A DNA stretch of 64,000 nucleotides from Pseudomonas sp. 10S4 (GTDB lineage Bacteria; Pseudomonadota; Gammaproteobacteria; Pseudomonadales; Pseudomonadaceae), in assembly GCF_034344865.1 (NCBI RefSeq), contig NZ_CP133774.1:5580001-5644000 (forward strand). Reading direction: 5' to 3'. How positions within the stretch are numbered: the first letter of the stretch is position 1; each line of letters begins with the position of its first letter. This document shows positions 8,283 through 19,180 of this stretch, one piece after another. The translations under genes and the position numbers were made by a program. The notes beneath the pieces are model-generated. The model saw only the letters and a list, made by a program, of their open reading frames with translations, was not told where the DNA came from and did no database searches.

Positions 8283-8927
8283 TTACTTGATCTTACGTTG
8301 CGGTGCCTTGTGCACCATGGTGTAAGCGTAATCCACGCCCATGCCGTAGGCGCCGCTGTGTTCGCGCACCAGTTCCATCACCGCGTCGTAGGTTTCCTTG
8401 TGGGCCCAGTCACGTTGGTATTCGAGCAACACTTGTTGCCAGGTCACCGGCACCGCACCGGCCTGAATCATTCGTTGTACCGACATGTCGTGGGCTTCTT
8501 TGGTCGTGCCGCCGGAAGCGTCAGTCACGATGTACACCTCATAACCTTCGGCCAGGGCTTCGAGTGCCGGGAAGTTCAGGCAGACCTCCGTCCAGAGCGC
8601 AGCCATGATCAGCTTTTTGCGCCCGGTGGCTTTCACCGCCGCGACCAGTGCCTTGTCTTCCCAGGAGTTCATCGAGGTGCGCTCGATGGGTTGATGATCC
8701 GGGAACACGGCGAGCAACTCCGGCCAGATGTAGCCGCTGAAGCTTTCGGTTTCTACCGAGGTCAGGATGGTCGGCACGTTGAAGATTTTCGCCGCCTTGG
8801 CCAGGCCGACGGTGTTGTTCTTCAGGGTCTGGCGATCGATCGATTGCACGCCGAAGGACATTTGCGGCTGGTGGTCGATCAGGATCAGGGCGGAGTTGGT
8901 TGGGTTGAGCAATTCACGGATGGACAT
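8283..8927 (-). CDS. Isochorismatase-family hydrolase, YcaC-like
   Basis: This is a 214-aa cysteine hydrolase. The likely catalytic residues are D18 (ILIDHQPQ), a lysine in TGRKKLIM (about 104) and C116 in WTEVCLNFP. The closest family by eye is YcaC-type hydrolases of unknown physiological substrate, not the siderophore isochorismatases. The ATG at 8927 has AAGGAA at a normal distance; the 89 codons upstream in frame cover the regulatory region of the divergent LysR gene and are unlikely to be translated. The gene ends at a strong terminator. The divergent LysR at 9091 is its probable regulator. Confidence 0.9.
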   Translation of the reverse strand: MSIRELLNPTNSALILIDHQPQMSFGVQSIDRQTLKNNTVGLAKAAKIFNVPTILTSVETESFSGYIWPELLAVFPDHQPIERTSMNSWEDKALVAAVKATGRKKLIMAALWTEVCLNFPALEALAEGYEVYIVTDASGGTTKEAHDMSVQRMIQAGAVPVTWQQVLLEYQRDWAHKETYDAVMELVREHSGAYGMGVDYAYTMVHKAPQRKIK

Positions 8928-9046
8928 GGCGAGTTCCTTTTGATGTCGATGAGTTCTGTTCAATGGGTTAGCCGCTGCGTGCTTCGTTGGAAGGCTGTTT
9001 GCTGGCGGCTTGGTAGCTAATTTAGGCCCTAGCCACAAAAGGAACA

Positions 9047-9065
9047 ATTCCCTAAAATCGGGAAT
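9047..9065. promoter_or_regulatory. Palindrome in the LysR/hydrolase divergent region
   Basis: ATTCCC-N7-GGGAAT is a 6+6 inverted repeat that lies 25 bases upstream of the LysR start and about 120 bases upstream of the divergent hydrolase start. Size and position fit a LysR-type binding site. A related half sequence (AATTTAGGG) follows at about 9076. Confidence 0.5.
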
Positions 9066-9090
9066 CATTGATTCCAATTTAGGGACAGTC

Positions 9091-9978
9091 ATGGATCGTA
9101 TTGAATGCATGCGCGCCTTCATCACCACTGTCGGTGAGAACGGCTTCGCCGCCGCAGCCCGGGCAATGGATGTGCCACGCTCAAAAGTCAGCAAACAGAT
9201 TCAGGCACTGGAAGAGGCCATCGGCGTGCAGTTGCTGCAACGCACCACGCGCAGCCTTCACCTGACCGAAGCAGGCGCCGAGTATTACGACGCGGCCCGG
9301 GAATTGATCGCCTCGCTGGACGAAGCCGAGCAACGGGCGCGGGACGGCGTGGGTGAGTTACGCGGCGTATTGCGGATCAACGCACCAATGTCGTTCGGAC
9401 TGCGACGGTTGGGGCCGCTGATCCCGGTGTTCCACGAACTGCACCCGAACATCGAGCTGCAGCTTGTGCTGAGTGATCAGCAAGTCGACCCGGTGCGCGG
9501 CGGTTTTGATGTGACGCTGCGGATTGCGAGCATGCCGGATTCGTCCATGATCGCCCGACTGCTGGCCCCGGCACCGCGGATCATGGTCGCCTCGCCGGCC
9601 TATCTGAAACGTGCCGGCACGCCAAAGATGCCCAAGGACCTGACCGCCCACCAGTGCTTGAACTACGGCTATTTGCAAAGCGGTGTCAGCCTGCAACTGA
9701 GCAACGGCAGGGAGACACAACGGGTCAACGTCACCGGGCCGTTGCACGCCAATAATGGTGACCTGCTCGCCCAAGCAGCCGAAGCCGGGATGGGCATCGC
9801 CCTGCTCCCGGATTTCATTGTCGAAGAGGCATTGGCGTCGGGTCGGCTGGTGTCGGTGCTATGCGAATGGCAGGCGCCGCCGATCAGCATCAACGCGGTT
9901 TATCCATCGGCGCGGCGGGTGCCGCAGAAGACTCGCACGTTCATTGATTTTCTGATCAAGGAACTGGCGCCACTCTGA
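9091..9978 (+). CDS. LysR-family transcriptional regulator
   Basis: This 295-aa regulator begins MDRIECMRAF with the helix-turn-helix FAAAARAMDVPRSKVSKQIQ and a C-terminal sugar-type effector domain (LRINAPMSFGLRRLGPLIPVF; GMGIALLPDFIVEEAL). The ATG at 9091 is preferred over upstream starts in frame, which would read through the divergent control region and its palindrome. Its position opposite the isochorismatase-family gene suggests that it controls that gene and itself. The effector is unknown. It is not closely similar to the LysR at 7274, but both belong to the CrgA-like subgroup by pattern. Confidence 0.9.
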   Translation: MDRIECMRAFITTVGENGFAAAARAMDVPRSKVSKQIQALEEAIGVQLLQRTTRSLHLTEAGAEYYDAARELIASLDEAEQRARDGVGELRGVLRINAPMSFGLRRLGPLIPVFHELHPNIELQLVLSDQQVDPVRGGFDVTLRIASMPDSSMIARLLAPAPRIMVASPAYLKRAGTPKMPKDLTAHQCLNYGYLQSGVSLQLSNGRETQRVNVTGPLHANNGDLLAQAAEAGMGIALLPDFIVEEALASGRLVSVLCEWQAPPISINAVYPSARRVPQKTRTFIDFLIKELAPL

Positions 9979-9981
9979 AAT

Positions 9982-10077
9982 TGGCGGAAGGCAGCCGGAG
10001 TCGAACCTGCCCGGGAACGGATGCCGTCCCCAACCGGGTTTGAAGCCCGGCCGCGCCACCGGGCGCGATTGCCTTCC
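9982..10077 (-). tRNA. selC: tRNA-Sec (anticodon UCA)
   Basis: On the minus strand an 8-bp acceptor stem (GGAAGGCA paired with TGCCTTCC), a G discriminator and an encoded CCA bound a 96-base RNA. The anticodon stem-loop CCGGG-CTTCAAA-CCCGG carries TCA at 10041-10043. A long variable arm follows, as expected for selenocysteine tRNA. It reads UGA during synthesis of formate dehydrogenase. It lies 10 bases downstream of selB, so the sel genes and the tRNA are clustered and co-oriented. Confidence 0.95.
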
Positions 10078-10087
10078 ATGAAAAAAG

Positions 10088-11994
10088 TCAGGGCTCGGAG
10101 GGCTGAGCCAGTGCACTGCCTGGGCGGATCTGGCGCCGATCGCCAAGGCGTCGGGTCAGGCCGATGCGGTCGAAGTATTCGAGAATCTGCACGCTGCGCT
10201 TGCGACCCAGCCCCACCGCATCACGAAACGCCGCCACCTCAATCACCGGGTTTTCACCCGCCAGTTGCAACAGCATAGCCGCCAATCGGCGCAGCACCGT
10301 GTCGGTGTAAAACAGGTCGCGCACCACTTGGTGCAGCAGCCCCAGTCGTGCCATTTTGCGCAGCAGCAGGCGCACCGCGACTTCGTCATGTCCAAGGTCA
10401 CGCACCCACGGTGGATTGAAACCGGCCGCTTCGAACGTTGGCTGCAATTGTTGCCACAAGGCTTCGTCGTCTTCACTCAGGCGCACTTGATGATCGGGCA
10501 GATGCAACCACGGCCCGCTGGTGACGATAGCGCCACAGGCAAGCAATTCGTCGAGCAGGCTGATGAACGTCGGCCGGTCCAGCGCAGTGCCGGTGAACCG
10601 GCGCAGGCGATCACGGTCCGGGCCCATTTGATCCGGTTCCAGTTGATGGAAGCGTGCGAGGTGTTCCAGCAGCGGCGCTTTTTGGGCTTCCCATCGTGCA
10701 GTGCTAAACAACAGCGGACCTTGGCGGGTGTTGATCAGGCGCACGTCATCGGGCAAAACCCAGCTGTCACGAAGACGGTTGAATTGACGTTCGAGGCGTT
10801 GCGGGTCAAGCCCCGTTTCGCTGTTGGCCAGCAGCGCGGGCATGACTTCTTCAAGACTGTGGGTGCTCGCGAGGGCTTGTAACTGCGCCAGTCGCTCGGG
10901 GCTGCGACGCTGTCGGCTCGGCGCGAACGGGTCGAGCACTCGCCCGCCACCGAGGGTGCGTTGGGCGCTCTGGTCGCGCAGGATCAACGGATCGCCCTTC
11001 ACTGTCTGCACCGGCGCATTCAGCAGAATTTGCGCAAACATCCGCTCGCCGGGGGTCAGACTTGGGCCTTGCAGCAATGCAACCCGTCCGGTCACGTCCT
11101 GAGTGCCGAGATGGACGTGCACCGGGTGAAAGTGGACGAACACATGGGATTCGCTGGGCAACAGTTGCATCTCGATGTCCAGCCGCTGGGTCGGCGCGTG
11201 CAGCCACTCGGCCAGCAGCCATTGGCCGCGGTGAAGTTGTTCCAGGTTCAGGCGTTCGGCGCTCAGGTTCAGCGCCACGCGTTGTCCTGCGGTTGCAACC
11301 TCGGCCGGCTGATTCTGCGCATGCAAGCCACGCACTCGCACCGGCTTGCCTTGGGGGCCGAGCAGCAACGTATCACCCACGGCGACCTGGCCCGACAACG
11401 CAGTGCCGGTCACCACGATACCAGCGCCAGCGACGCTGAAAGCACGGTCAATCGCCAGGCGAAAACCACCGCTGGCACTACGTTGAAGAACGCTTTTTGC
11501 GCATCGAGCAACGCTTCACGCAAGGTTTCCAAGCCCTCGCCCGTGACACTCGACAGCGCAATCAACGGCGCGCCGGCATATGGTCCAGACGCGAGCAACG
11601 TTTCAACCTGCGCCCGGACTTCTGCAACTCGTGCAGGCTCGACCCGGTCGCACTTGGTGATCGCCACCAGCGCCCGAGGGATGCCCAGCAACTCGACAAT
11701 CGTCAGATGCTCGCGGGTCTGGGGCATCACGCCGTCGTCTGCCGCGACCACCAACAGCACCAGGTCAATGCCCTGTGCGCCAGCGAGCATGTTGTGGGTG
11801 AATCGCTCATGACCGGGCACGTCGATAAACCCCGTCAGTTCGGCGCCGGGTTCCAGCGCCGCGTAGAGGTAGCCGAGGTCGATGGTCATGCCGCGCTCGC
11901 GTTCCTCACGGCGACGGTCCCCGGCCTGGCCGGTCAGGGCCTGAAGCAACGACGTCTTGCCGTGGTCGATGTGCCCTGCGGTGCCGACGATCAC
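10088..11994 (-). pseudogene. selB: Selenocysteine-specific elongation factor SelB, one frameshift
   Basis: SelB is the EF-Tu-like GTPase that delivers Sec-tRNA to UGA codons marked by a SECIS hairpin. The first frame holds the G domain: GHIDHGKT (7-14), DVPGHE and TKCD. The second frame holds the beta-barrel domains from [10 protein letters not shown] and the C-terminal winged helices that bind SECIS, ending in RRQIRPGSALAQP. The break is near 11494-11498, where an A5 run (minus strand) should be A6: adding one base yields [20 protein letters not shown] and a 635-aa protein. The GTG at 11994 overlaps the selA stop as GTGA and has a GGAGGGGAAGG ribosome site. The frameshift may be a sequencing error. 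Confidence 0.88.
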
Positions 11995-13397
11995 CCTTCC
12001 CCTCCCGGTAACTGATCGAGTTGCGCCAGCCACGCCGCTTCGTCGTCCAGTTGCCGCAGGTCCAGCCACAAGGCATCGTCATCAAGACGGCCGAGCACGG
12101 GAATCGGCAAGGTGCGAAACGCCGCTTCCAGATTCAATAATTGCCGACCGCGAAGACGCTTCGACACCAGCGGCCGCAGGCACAACGCAGCACTTGGCAA
12201 GCGCGCCACCGGTTGGCTGCCACTGCCGATCATGCCCAGCGCAGGCACCGCGCTTACGTTCCAGCCATTACCCAAACGCTGGGCCAATGCCGGTTGCAGG
12301 CGTTCGGCTTGCGCGAGGATGTCAGCCTGCGGCCGGGTCAAAAGGCGCAGACTCGGCAAACGTTCGGCCAATCGATCAGGATCGCGGTACAACCCCAACA
12401 CTGCTTCAAGCGCCGCCAAGGTCAGCTTGTCGACCCGCAACGCACGCTTGAGCGGGTTCTTCTTGATCTTCGCAATCAGCTCCTTGCGCCCGACAATCAG
12501 CCCGGCCTGCGGACCGCCGAGCAACTTGTCGCCGCTGAAAGTGACGATGTCCGCACCATCGAGCAGCGCCTGACGCACCGTCGGTTCGGCAGGTAACCCC
12601 CAGCGAGTCAGGTCCAGCAGACTGCCGCTGCCCAGATCTTCCAGCAACGGCAAACCGTGCTTGTGCGCCAACGCTGCCAGCTCAGCGGTCGGCACACTCG
12701 TGGTGAACCCGGAAATAGCGTAGTTGCTCGCATGCACGCGCATCACCAAACCGCTGCGCGGGCCGATGGCGGCTTCATAGTCTTTGGCGTGGGTGCGATT
12801 GGTTGTGCCGACCTCGTGAAGCTTCACGCCGGCACGGGCCATGATGTCGGGGATGCGAAACGCGCCGCCGATTTCGATCAGCTCGCCTCGGGAAATGATG
12901 CCTTCCTTACGCGCGCCCAGGCTGTTGAGGGTCAGCAGCACGGCAGCGGCGTTGTTGTTGACCACGGTGACGGCCTCGGCGCCGGTCAACTCGCGGATCA
13001 GGCCTTCGATCAGGTCGTCGCGGTCGCCACGCTTGCCGCTGTGCAGATCGAATTCAAGATTGATCGGATAACGCGCCGCCATCTGCACCGCTTCAATGGC
13101 TTCTTCCGGCAACAGCGCCCGCCCCAGATTGGTGTGCAGCACGGTGCCGGTGAGATTGAACACCCGGCGCACATGACTGCGATGCTGGGAAATGAGACGT
13201 TCACCCGCCCTGCCCGCCAGCACCTCGGGCGCGATTTCAACCGCAGTCAGTTGCCCCGAAAGCACCGGTTCGCGCAGGTCATCGAGCAACTGTCGAAGGC
13301 TGGTCAGCAGCGCATCTCGCCCATAACGCTCGGCCAACGGCTGGCACGCAGGATGGCGCAGCAAACTGTCGATGGATGGCAGACGCAGGTTGGACAT
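11991..13397 (-). CDS. selA: L-seryl-tRNA(Sec) selenium transferase
   Basis: SelA is a PLP enzyme that converts seryl-tRNA(Sec) to selenocysteyl-tRNA with selenophosphate. The product is 468 aa, close to the E. coli enzyme. The PLP lysine is K291 in [14 protein letters not shown]; upstream conserved blocks are [15 protein letters not shown] and [11 protein letters not shown]. The ATG at 13397 has GGAG six bases upstream; a TTG two codons earlier is less likely. The stop overlaps the selB start. The gene appears intact. A selD gene (selenophosphate synthetase) is not in the window. Confidence 0.95.
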   Translation of the reverse strand: MSNLRLPSIDSLLRHPACQPLAERYGRDALLTSLRQLLDDLREPVLSGQLTAVEIAPEVLAGRAGERLISQHRSHVRRVFNLTGTVLHTNLGRALLPEEAIEAVQMAARYPINLEFDLHSGKRGDRDDLIEGLIRELTGAEAVTVVNNNAAAVLLTLNSLGARKEGIISRGELIEIGGAFRIPDIMARAGVKLHEVGTTNRTHAKDYEAAIGPRSGLVMRVHASNYAISGFTTSVPTAELAALAHKHGLPLLEDLGSGSLLDLTRWGLPAEPTVRQALLDGADIVTFSGDKLLGGPQAGLIVGRKELIAKIKKNPLKRALRVDKLTLAALEAVLGLYRDPDRLAERLPSLRLLTRPQADILAQAERLQPALAQRLGNGWNVSAVPALGMIGSGSQPVARLPSAALCLRPLVSKRLRGRQLLNLEAAFRTLPIPVLGRLDDDALWLDLRQLDDEAAWLAQLDQLPGGEG

Positions 13398-13447
13398 CGG
13401 CAACTCCGAAAGCGATGGACCGTCGCGCCTCAGTGTAGACGCTGGAC

Positions 13448-14374
13448 TTAATCGCTTCCGGGGGCCAACAACAGATTCGGTGCTACACGCAGATAACCTT
13501 CCTGCTCCAGCCGCATGTCCAGCATCAGGCTGGTCAGGTCGGTCGAGAGCGCTTCGGCCTCGGCATCGTTTTCCAGATACAGCAGTTTCAGGTAGCTGTT
13601 GCAGCCGGGACAGACTTCCGCCCGCAGCGGCGCCTGATTCGCCGCGTATCGATCGTCATCGAGGCTGACGTACTCAAGGCCTTTGCTCTGCTCGCAATAC
13701 ACGCATTTGACCCGCACCACATGCCATTCACAGGCACACAGCGAGCAGACCAGATAGCGTAAACCGTTGTATTTGCCGCGATGGCGAATCACCCCGGCCA
13801 TGGCCGGCGAACCACAGGCCGGACATTGGCTGAGGCTGTCACCGGGCTTGAGTTCCAGGTTCGGCGTGTCCAGCAACCAATGGCTCCAGGTCACTTGCAA
13901 CGCCGCGCCGAGAAACGGCACCACTTCGGCGGGCAACAACGAGTATTGGCCGCTGACCAAAGCAACGCCCCAAGCCTTGAGTTGTCCGGGGTTGGCAGCC
14001 AGCAGCGTGTTGATCGCGCTTTTGACCGCCGCGTGTGGCGGTGGCTTATAGCGCAGCAACACGGCGTACAGAAACGGCAGCCATTCGCCCTCGCGCACCA
14101 GGCTGTCAACGGCGAACGGCGGCAACCCATGTTGCTGGCAGACTTTCAGGCGTTCGGGATCGGGCATCTCATCAACCGGCAGATCATCCAGCATTTCCTG
14201 CTGGAGATGACACAACCCGGCCACCAGCCGCAGGTAATCCGCCATCGGATGCCCTTCAGCCAAACGCTCAAGCCCCAACGCTCGCAAGGTGAACAGATTA
14301 CGCGGTGGCAAGTACAGAAACGGTGGTGAACTCGCCGCTGCTTCGATCTCGCCAGGCTCAAGAATCGTTGCCAA
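13448..14374 (-). CDS. fdhE: Formate dehydrogenase accessory protein FdhE
   Basis: FdhE is a cytoplasmic rubredoxin-like protein needed to mature respiratory formate dehydrogenases. The 308-aa product carries four CxxC motifs in its C-terminal half (CPAC, CSLC, CVYC, CPGC), the family hallmark for iron binding. The TTG at 14374 is the start that gives the normal length, with AGGA eight bases upstream; no suitable ATG exists before residue 44. It follows fdnI by 4 bases and precedes selA by 50, placing it within the formate dehydrogenase and selenium operon. Confidence 0.92.
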   Translation of the reverse strand: MATILEPGEIEAAASSPPFLYLPPRNLFTLRALGLERLAEGHPMADYLRLVAGLCHLQQEMLDDLPVDEMPDPERLKVCQQHGLPPFAVDSLVREGEWLPFLYAVLLRYKPPPHAAVKSAINTLLAANPGQLKAWGVALVSGQYSLLPAEVVPFLGAALQVTWSHWLLDTPNLELKPGDSLSQCPACGSPAMAGVIRHRGKYNGLRYLVCSLCACEWHVVRVKCVYCEQSKGLEYVSLDDDRYAANQAPLRAEVCPGCNSYLKLLYLENDAEAEALSTDLTSLMLDMRLEQEGYLRVAPNLLLAPGSD

Positions 14375-14378
14375 GTGC

Positions 14379-15032
14379 TTATCCTTTTTTGCTGATCGGC
14401 TGCTCGGGGTTTTCGTCGCGGGTCACTTCGCGGTACCAGAGTTCATGGTGTTTCCGGGCCCACGCGCGGCTGACCCAGCCGTGCAACATGGCGCTGATCG
14501 AGCCCTTGATCCAGATGCCGGCGTAGATGTGAATGATGATGCTCAACACCAGCACAAAACCCGCCAGCGCATGCAGCAGCATGGCCCAACGAATGAGGGT
14601 GATGCCGAAATACACACTGAAATACGCGCGCCAGATCACCAACCCCGTGAACAACAACCCTAACATGCACAACAACAACGTCCAGAACAGCAGCTTCTGC
14701 CCAGGGTTGTACTTGCCAATCGGCGGCACGCCCTCTTCCTCGTTTTTGATCACCCGCCCTATCCGCTTGAGCCACAGCCCATCGTTGCGAATAAAGAAGT
14801 TGGCCCGCCAGAAACGGATCACCAACCCGAGGAACAGCACAAACATCAGCACGCCCATGAACGGATGCAAAATCCGCGTCCACGGTCCGCCGCCGAACAG
14901 GTTGCTGAGCCAGAACAGCGCCGGGTGAAACAGTGCCATCCCCGACAGCGCGGCCATGAAAAACAGGATCACCACCAGCCAGTGATTGGTCCGCTGGTTG
15001 GCGGTATAGCGCAGGATCTGCTTGCGGATCAT
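14379..15032 (-). CDS. fdnI: Formate dehydrogenase, cytochrome b556 gamma subunit
   Basis: This is the 217-aa membrane anchor and quinone reductase subunit of formate dehydrogenase-N/O. It begins [18 protein letters not shown], with hydrophobic segments around [45 protein letters not shown] and [14 protein letters not shown]; the last contains a haem-ligand type histidine. The ATG overlaps the end of the beta subunit gene by ATGA. Electrons from formate pass through the beta subunit to haem b and then to menaquinone or ubiquinone. Confidence 0.94.
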   Translation of the reverse strand: MIRKQILRYTANQRTNHWLVVILFFMAALSGMALFHPALFWLSNLFGGGPWTRILHPFMGVLMFVLFLGLVIRFWRANFFIRNDGLWLKRIGRVIKNEEEGVPPIGKYNPGQKLLFWTLLLCMLGLLFTGLVIWRAYFSVYFGITLIRWAMLLHALAGFVLVLSIIIHIYAGIWIKGSISAMLHGWVSRAWARKHHELWYREVTRDENPEQPISKKG

Positions 15033-15964
15033 GGTCTGTTCTCCCCGCGCGGATCAAAGGTGTGCACCGACGGATCGACTTCGTGCACTGCCGGATCGTT
15101 AACCGGTGGCAATTCGTCCTCTTCCACCACTTGCGGGCCGATGCGCACGTAGTGGAAGAACCCGGCCAGCACCGCCAGGCCCATGGCCAACAAGCCCAAG
15201 GGTTTGCTCACGCCTTTCCACAAACCCACCAGCGGACTGATCGCCGGATCCTTCGCCAGCCCGGCGTATATCTGTGGCGTGTCGGCATGGTGCAGCACGT
15301 ACATCACGTGGGTGCCGCCGACCCCGGCCGGGTCGTACAGACCGGCGTTTTCAAAGCCGCGACTCTTGAGATCGACGATCCGTTCGGCGGCGTGTTCCTT
15401 CATGTCTTCCTTGGTACCGAAGACGATGGCGCCGGTCGGGCAGGTTTTCACACAGGCCGGTTCCAGGCCCACCGCGACCCGGTCCGAGCACAGCGTGCAC
15501 TTGTAGGCCTTGTGATCTTTTTGCGAGATCCGCGGGATGTTGAACGGGCAACCGGTGATGCAATAACCGCAACCGATGCAATGATCCTGATCGAAATCGA
15601 CGATGCCATTCGCATGCTTGATGATTGCGCCAGGACTTGGGCACGCCGCCAGGCAACCGGGTTCGGCGCAGTGCATGCAGCCGTCCTTGCGGATCAGCCA
15701 TTCCAGATTACCGGCGTCGGTTTCATGCTCGGTGAAGCGCATCAACGTCCAGGTTTCGGCACTCAGGTCTTGCGGGTTGTCGTAGGTGCCGAGGTTGTGG
15801 CCGACGTCGTCGCGCAGCTCGTTCCATTCCGAGCAGGCGACCTGGCAAGCCTTGCAACCGATGCATTTGGTGGTGTCGATCAGCTTGGCCACTTCCTCCT
15901 GATTGCGCACCGACGGCGGGACGGTGGTGGTGGCCGAGCGGGCGATGATGTCTTGGCTGGCCAT
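15029..15964 (-). CDS. fdnH: Formate dehydrogenase iron-sulfur beta subunit
   Basis: This 311-aa electron-transfer subunit carries four ferredoxin-like cysteine clusters, visible as [31 protein letters not shown] and CTLCSD plus a downstream CVKTC. A single C-terminal membrane segment ([16 protein letters not shown]) anchors it beside the gamma subunit; the bulk faces the periplasm. It starts directly after the fdnG stop and overlaps fdnI by four bases, which supports a tightly coupled fdnGHI operon. Confidence 0.95.
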   Translation of the reverse strand: MASQDIIARSATTTVPPSVRNQEEVAKLIDTTKCIGCKACQVACSEWNELRDDVGHNLGTYDNPQDLSAETWTLMRFTEHETDAGNLEWLIRKDGCMHCAEPGCLAACPSPGAIIKHANGIVDFDQDHCIGCGYCITGCPFNIPRISQKDHKAYKCTLCSDRVAVGLEPACVKTCPTGAIVFGTKEDMKEHAAERIVDLKSRGFENAGLYDPAGVGGTHVMYVLHHADTPQIYAGLAKDPAISPLVGLWKGVSKPLGLLAMGLAVLAGFFHYVRIGPQVVEEDELPPVNDPAVHEVDPSVHTFDPRGENRP

Positions 15965-18900
15965 TTAGACTTTCTCCACGTTGACCAGGAATGACTTGGA
16001 TTCCGGGGTCTGGGAATTACCATCGCCGAGGAACGGCACGAGGGTGTTGGTGAGATAGCCGTGACGCGTCAGCCCGGTAAAGCCCCAGTGCAGCGGGATA
16101 CCGATGTGGTGCACAACCTGGCCGTTGACCTGTAACGGACGAATCCGCTTGGTCACCACCGCCACCGCTTCGATAAAGCCGCGCTTGCTGCTGACCCGGA
16201 CCTTGTCGCCGGCAACGATGCCTTTCTCCTTGGCCAGCACCTCGCCAATCTCAACAAATTGCTCCGGCTGGGCAATCGCGTTGAGCTTGCAGTGCTTGCT
16301 CCAGAAGTGGAAATGCTCGGTCAGCCGGTAACTCGTCGCGGCGTATGGATAATCCTTGGCCACGCCGAGGGTTTCCCACACCGAATCGAAGATCCGCGCC
16401 GCCGGGTTGCTGGTGGCGTTCTTGTTGTTCGGGTGCAACGGGTTGATGCCGATCGGGGTTTCGAACGGTTCGTAGTGCTCGGGGAATGGGCCTTCGTTCA
16501 TCTTGTCGACGGCGAAGAACCGCGCCACGCCTTCGGGGTTCATGATGAACGGGTTCATCCCGGCTTCCGGTGGCGAGTCGACCTTGAAGTCCGGCACATC
16601 GGTGCCGCCCCAGGCCTTGCCGTTCCACCACACCAGGCGTTTTTTCTCGTCCCACGGCTTGCCTTGCGGGTCGGCCGAGGCGCGGTTGTAGAGAATCCGT
16701 CGGTTCATCGGCCAGGCCCAGGCCCAGCCCAAATGTTGCTTCATGCCGTACGGATCGCTGTTGTCGCGCCGGGCCATCTGGTTGCCCATTTCGGTCCAGC
16801 TGCCGCAGAAGATCCAGCAACCGGACGCGGTGCTGCCGTCGTCCTTGAGCTGGGCGAAACCGGTCAGTTGCGCGTTGCCCTTGATCGCCCCCCCGTGACA
16901 TCGGTGAAGTCCGTGGTGGCGGCGCCGTTGATTTCCTTGGCCAGTTCTTCCGGCGACGGTTCGTCGGTGATTTTGTAAGGCCACGACAGTTTAAGGATCG
17001 GGTCGGGGAACGCGCCGCCATTCGCCTGATAACGCTTGCGCAGGCGCAGGAACAACTCGCTCATGATCTTCACGTCGGTCTGCGCTTCGCCCGGCCCGTC
17101 GGCGCCTTTCCAGTGCCATTGCAGCCAGCGGCTGCTGTTGACCAGCGAGCCGTCCTCTTCGGCAAAACAGGTCGTCGGCAGGCGAATGACTTCAGTGTGA
17201 ATGTCAGCGCTGGTCACGTCGTTGTACGGCCCGACGTTTTTCCAGAACTCCGAGGTCTCGGTGGACAGCGGGTCCATCACCACCAACCATTTGAGCTTGG
17301 CCAGCGCCGCCATTACGCGGTTTTTGTCCGGCAACGCGGCGATCGGATTGAAGCCTTGGCACATGTAACCGTTGACCTTGCCCTGCCCCATCAGGTCGAA
17401 CATTTTCAGGATGTCGTAGTTGGGGATGTCGAGTTTCGGCAGGTAATCGTAGGCCCAATGGTTCTCGGCGGTGGCGTTGTTGCCGTACCAGGATTTCATC
17501 AGGCTGACGTGGAACTTGCTGTAGTTCTGCCAATACGACAGTTGTCCCGGGCGCAACGGTTTTTGCGTCCGTTTGGTGATGTAGCCGTCGTAATCCTGCT
17601 CGCCGTCGCTGGCCAGGGTCAGGTAACCCGGCAGCGAGTTGGAGAGCAAGCCAAGGTCGGTCAGGCCCTGAATATTCGAGTGCCCGCGCAGGGCATTGAC
17701 GCCGCCGCCCGGCATGCCGACGTTGCCCAGCAGCAGTTGGACCATCGCCGCGCTGCGGATGATTTGCGAACCAATCGAGTGTTGCGTCCAGCCCAGGGCG
17801 TAGAGAATCGTCATGGTCTTGCCCGGTGTCGAGCAGGTGGCGATTTCTTCCCAGATTTTCTTGATGGCGTCCACCGGCATGCCGCAGATCTGGCTGGCCA
17901 GGTCGATGTTGTAGCGGCTGTAATGGACTTTCATCAGTTGATAGACGCAGCGTGGGTCCTGCAACGTCGGGTCGACTTTGGCGAAACCGTCCTCACCAAT
18001 TTCATAGCCCCAGCCAGACTTGTCGGTGTACAGACGCTTGGCGGCGTCGTAGCCGCTGAAGATCCCGTCTTCGAAGCTGAATCCGGCTTTGACGATAAAC
18101 GACACGTCCGTATAGGCGTTGACGTACTCGTGCTGGATCTTGTCTTCGGTCAGCAGGTAATTGATCAACCCGCCCATAAAGGCGATGTCGGTCCCGGTGC
18201 GGATTGGCGCGTAATAGTCGGCCACGGAGGCGGTCCGGGTGAATCGCGGATCGACCACGATCAGTCGTGCCTTGTTGTGCGCCTTGGCTTCGGTCACCCA
18301 TTTAAAGCCGCAAGGGTGCGCTTCTGCTGCGTTGCCGCCCATCACCAGGATCAGGTTCGCGTTGGCGATATCGGTCCAGGTATTGGTCATGGCACCACGG
18401 CCGTACGTCGGGGCAAGACTTGCCACCGTCGGACCGTGTCAGACACGCGCCTGGTTATCGAACCCCAGCATGCCGAGACTGCGAATGACCTTGTGGGTCA
18501 GGTAGCCCGCTTCATTGGACGCCGCTGACGCTGCGAGAAATCCGGTGGTCAGCCAGCGGTTCACCGTTTGGCCCTGGGCGTTCTTCTCGATAAAGTTGGA
18601 GTCGCGGTCGGCCTTCATCAGGTCGGCCACGCGGTCCAGCGCTTCATCCCAGGAGATGCGCGTCCATTCGGTGCTGCCGGGCTTGCGCACCTGTGGGTAC
18701 AGCAAGCGGCTGGGGCTGTGAATGAAGTCCAGCAGGCCCGCGCCTTTGGGGCACAAGGTGCCGCGGTTGACCGGGTGGTCGGCGTCGCCTTCGATGTGGA
18801 TGATGCTTTGGGCGACGTTCTTGGCCTGGTCGCCCTGGCTGTACATGATCAAGCCGCAACCCACCGAGCAGTACGGGCAGGTGTTGCGGGTTTCATGGGT

Positions 18901-19029
18901 GTGGGCGAGTTTGAAATGACGCACTTGCTCGGCAAAGGCAGTCGCGGGGAGCATACCCAGCGCGCCGAGACTTGAGCCCGCAAGGCCGATACCGGCGACC
19001 TTGAAGAACTGACGACGGTTGAGGTCCAT
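15965..19029 (-). pseudogene. fdnG: Formate dehydrogenase alpha subunit, selenoprotein, with one frameshift
   Basis: This is the molybdopterin catalytic subunit, oxidising formate in the periplasm. A Tat signal (NRRQFFKVAGIGLAG) leads the protein, then a 4Fe-4S motif (CPYCSVGCG). Residue 197 is UGA at 18439-18441 in ARV-U-HGPTVASLAPTYGRG, the selenocysteine site. Independently, the frame breaks at a C7 run (16888-16894; G7 on the coding strand): one more G restores TGGAIKGNAQLTGFAQL and a protein of about 1021 aa. The ATG at 19029 has GGAG upstream. The UGA is normal biology here; the G7 indel is not, and is probably a sequencing error or a recent mutation. Confidence 0.92.
18400..18441 (-). 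promoter_or_regulatory. Selenocysteine UGA codon and bacterial SECIS hairpin
   Basis: The UGA at 18441-18439 is followed on the minus strand by a hairpin whose apical part GGCAAGTCTTGCC presents AGTCT. It corresponds in position to the GGUCU loop of the E. coli fdhF/fdnG SECIS, which SelB binds. The hairpin begins within about 15 bases of the UGA, as required. Confidence 0.75.
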
Positions 19030-19180
19030 CGTGCACTCCTGATCAGATGAAGACCCGGTGCTTTGCCGGGTTTTTCTGGACAAACACGGTCGCGGCAGCT
19101 TGGCTGCCGGTACTCCAAACTCTAGTCAATGTGACAGCCTTTGGCATGAAACCCGACCGTCGGGCAACACGAAGATCAAA

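Noticed and set aside
8928..9194. N-terminal extension of the isochorismatase-family gene
   Set aside because: The additional 89 codons would cover the divergent promoter region; the ATG at 8927 has a good ribosome site and the family N-terminus.
11485..11500. Programmed -1 frameshift in selB
   Set aside because: The run in frame reads CAA AAA GCG; the P-site codon cannot re-pair after slipping. No stimulatory structure was seen, and SelB is not known to use frameshifting.
18439..18441. Nonsense mutation in fdnG
   Set aside because: The TGA is flanked by the formate dehydrogenase Sec motif and a SECIS-like hairpin, and selA, selB and tRNA-Sec are adjacent, so it is selenocysteine.
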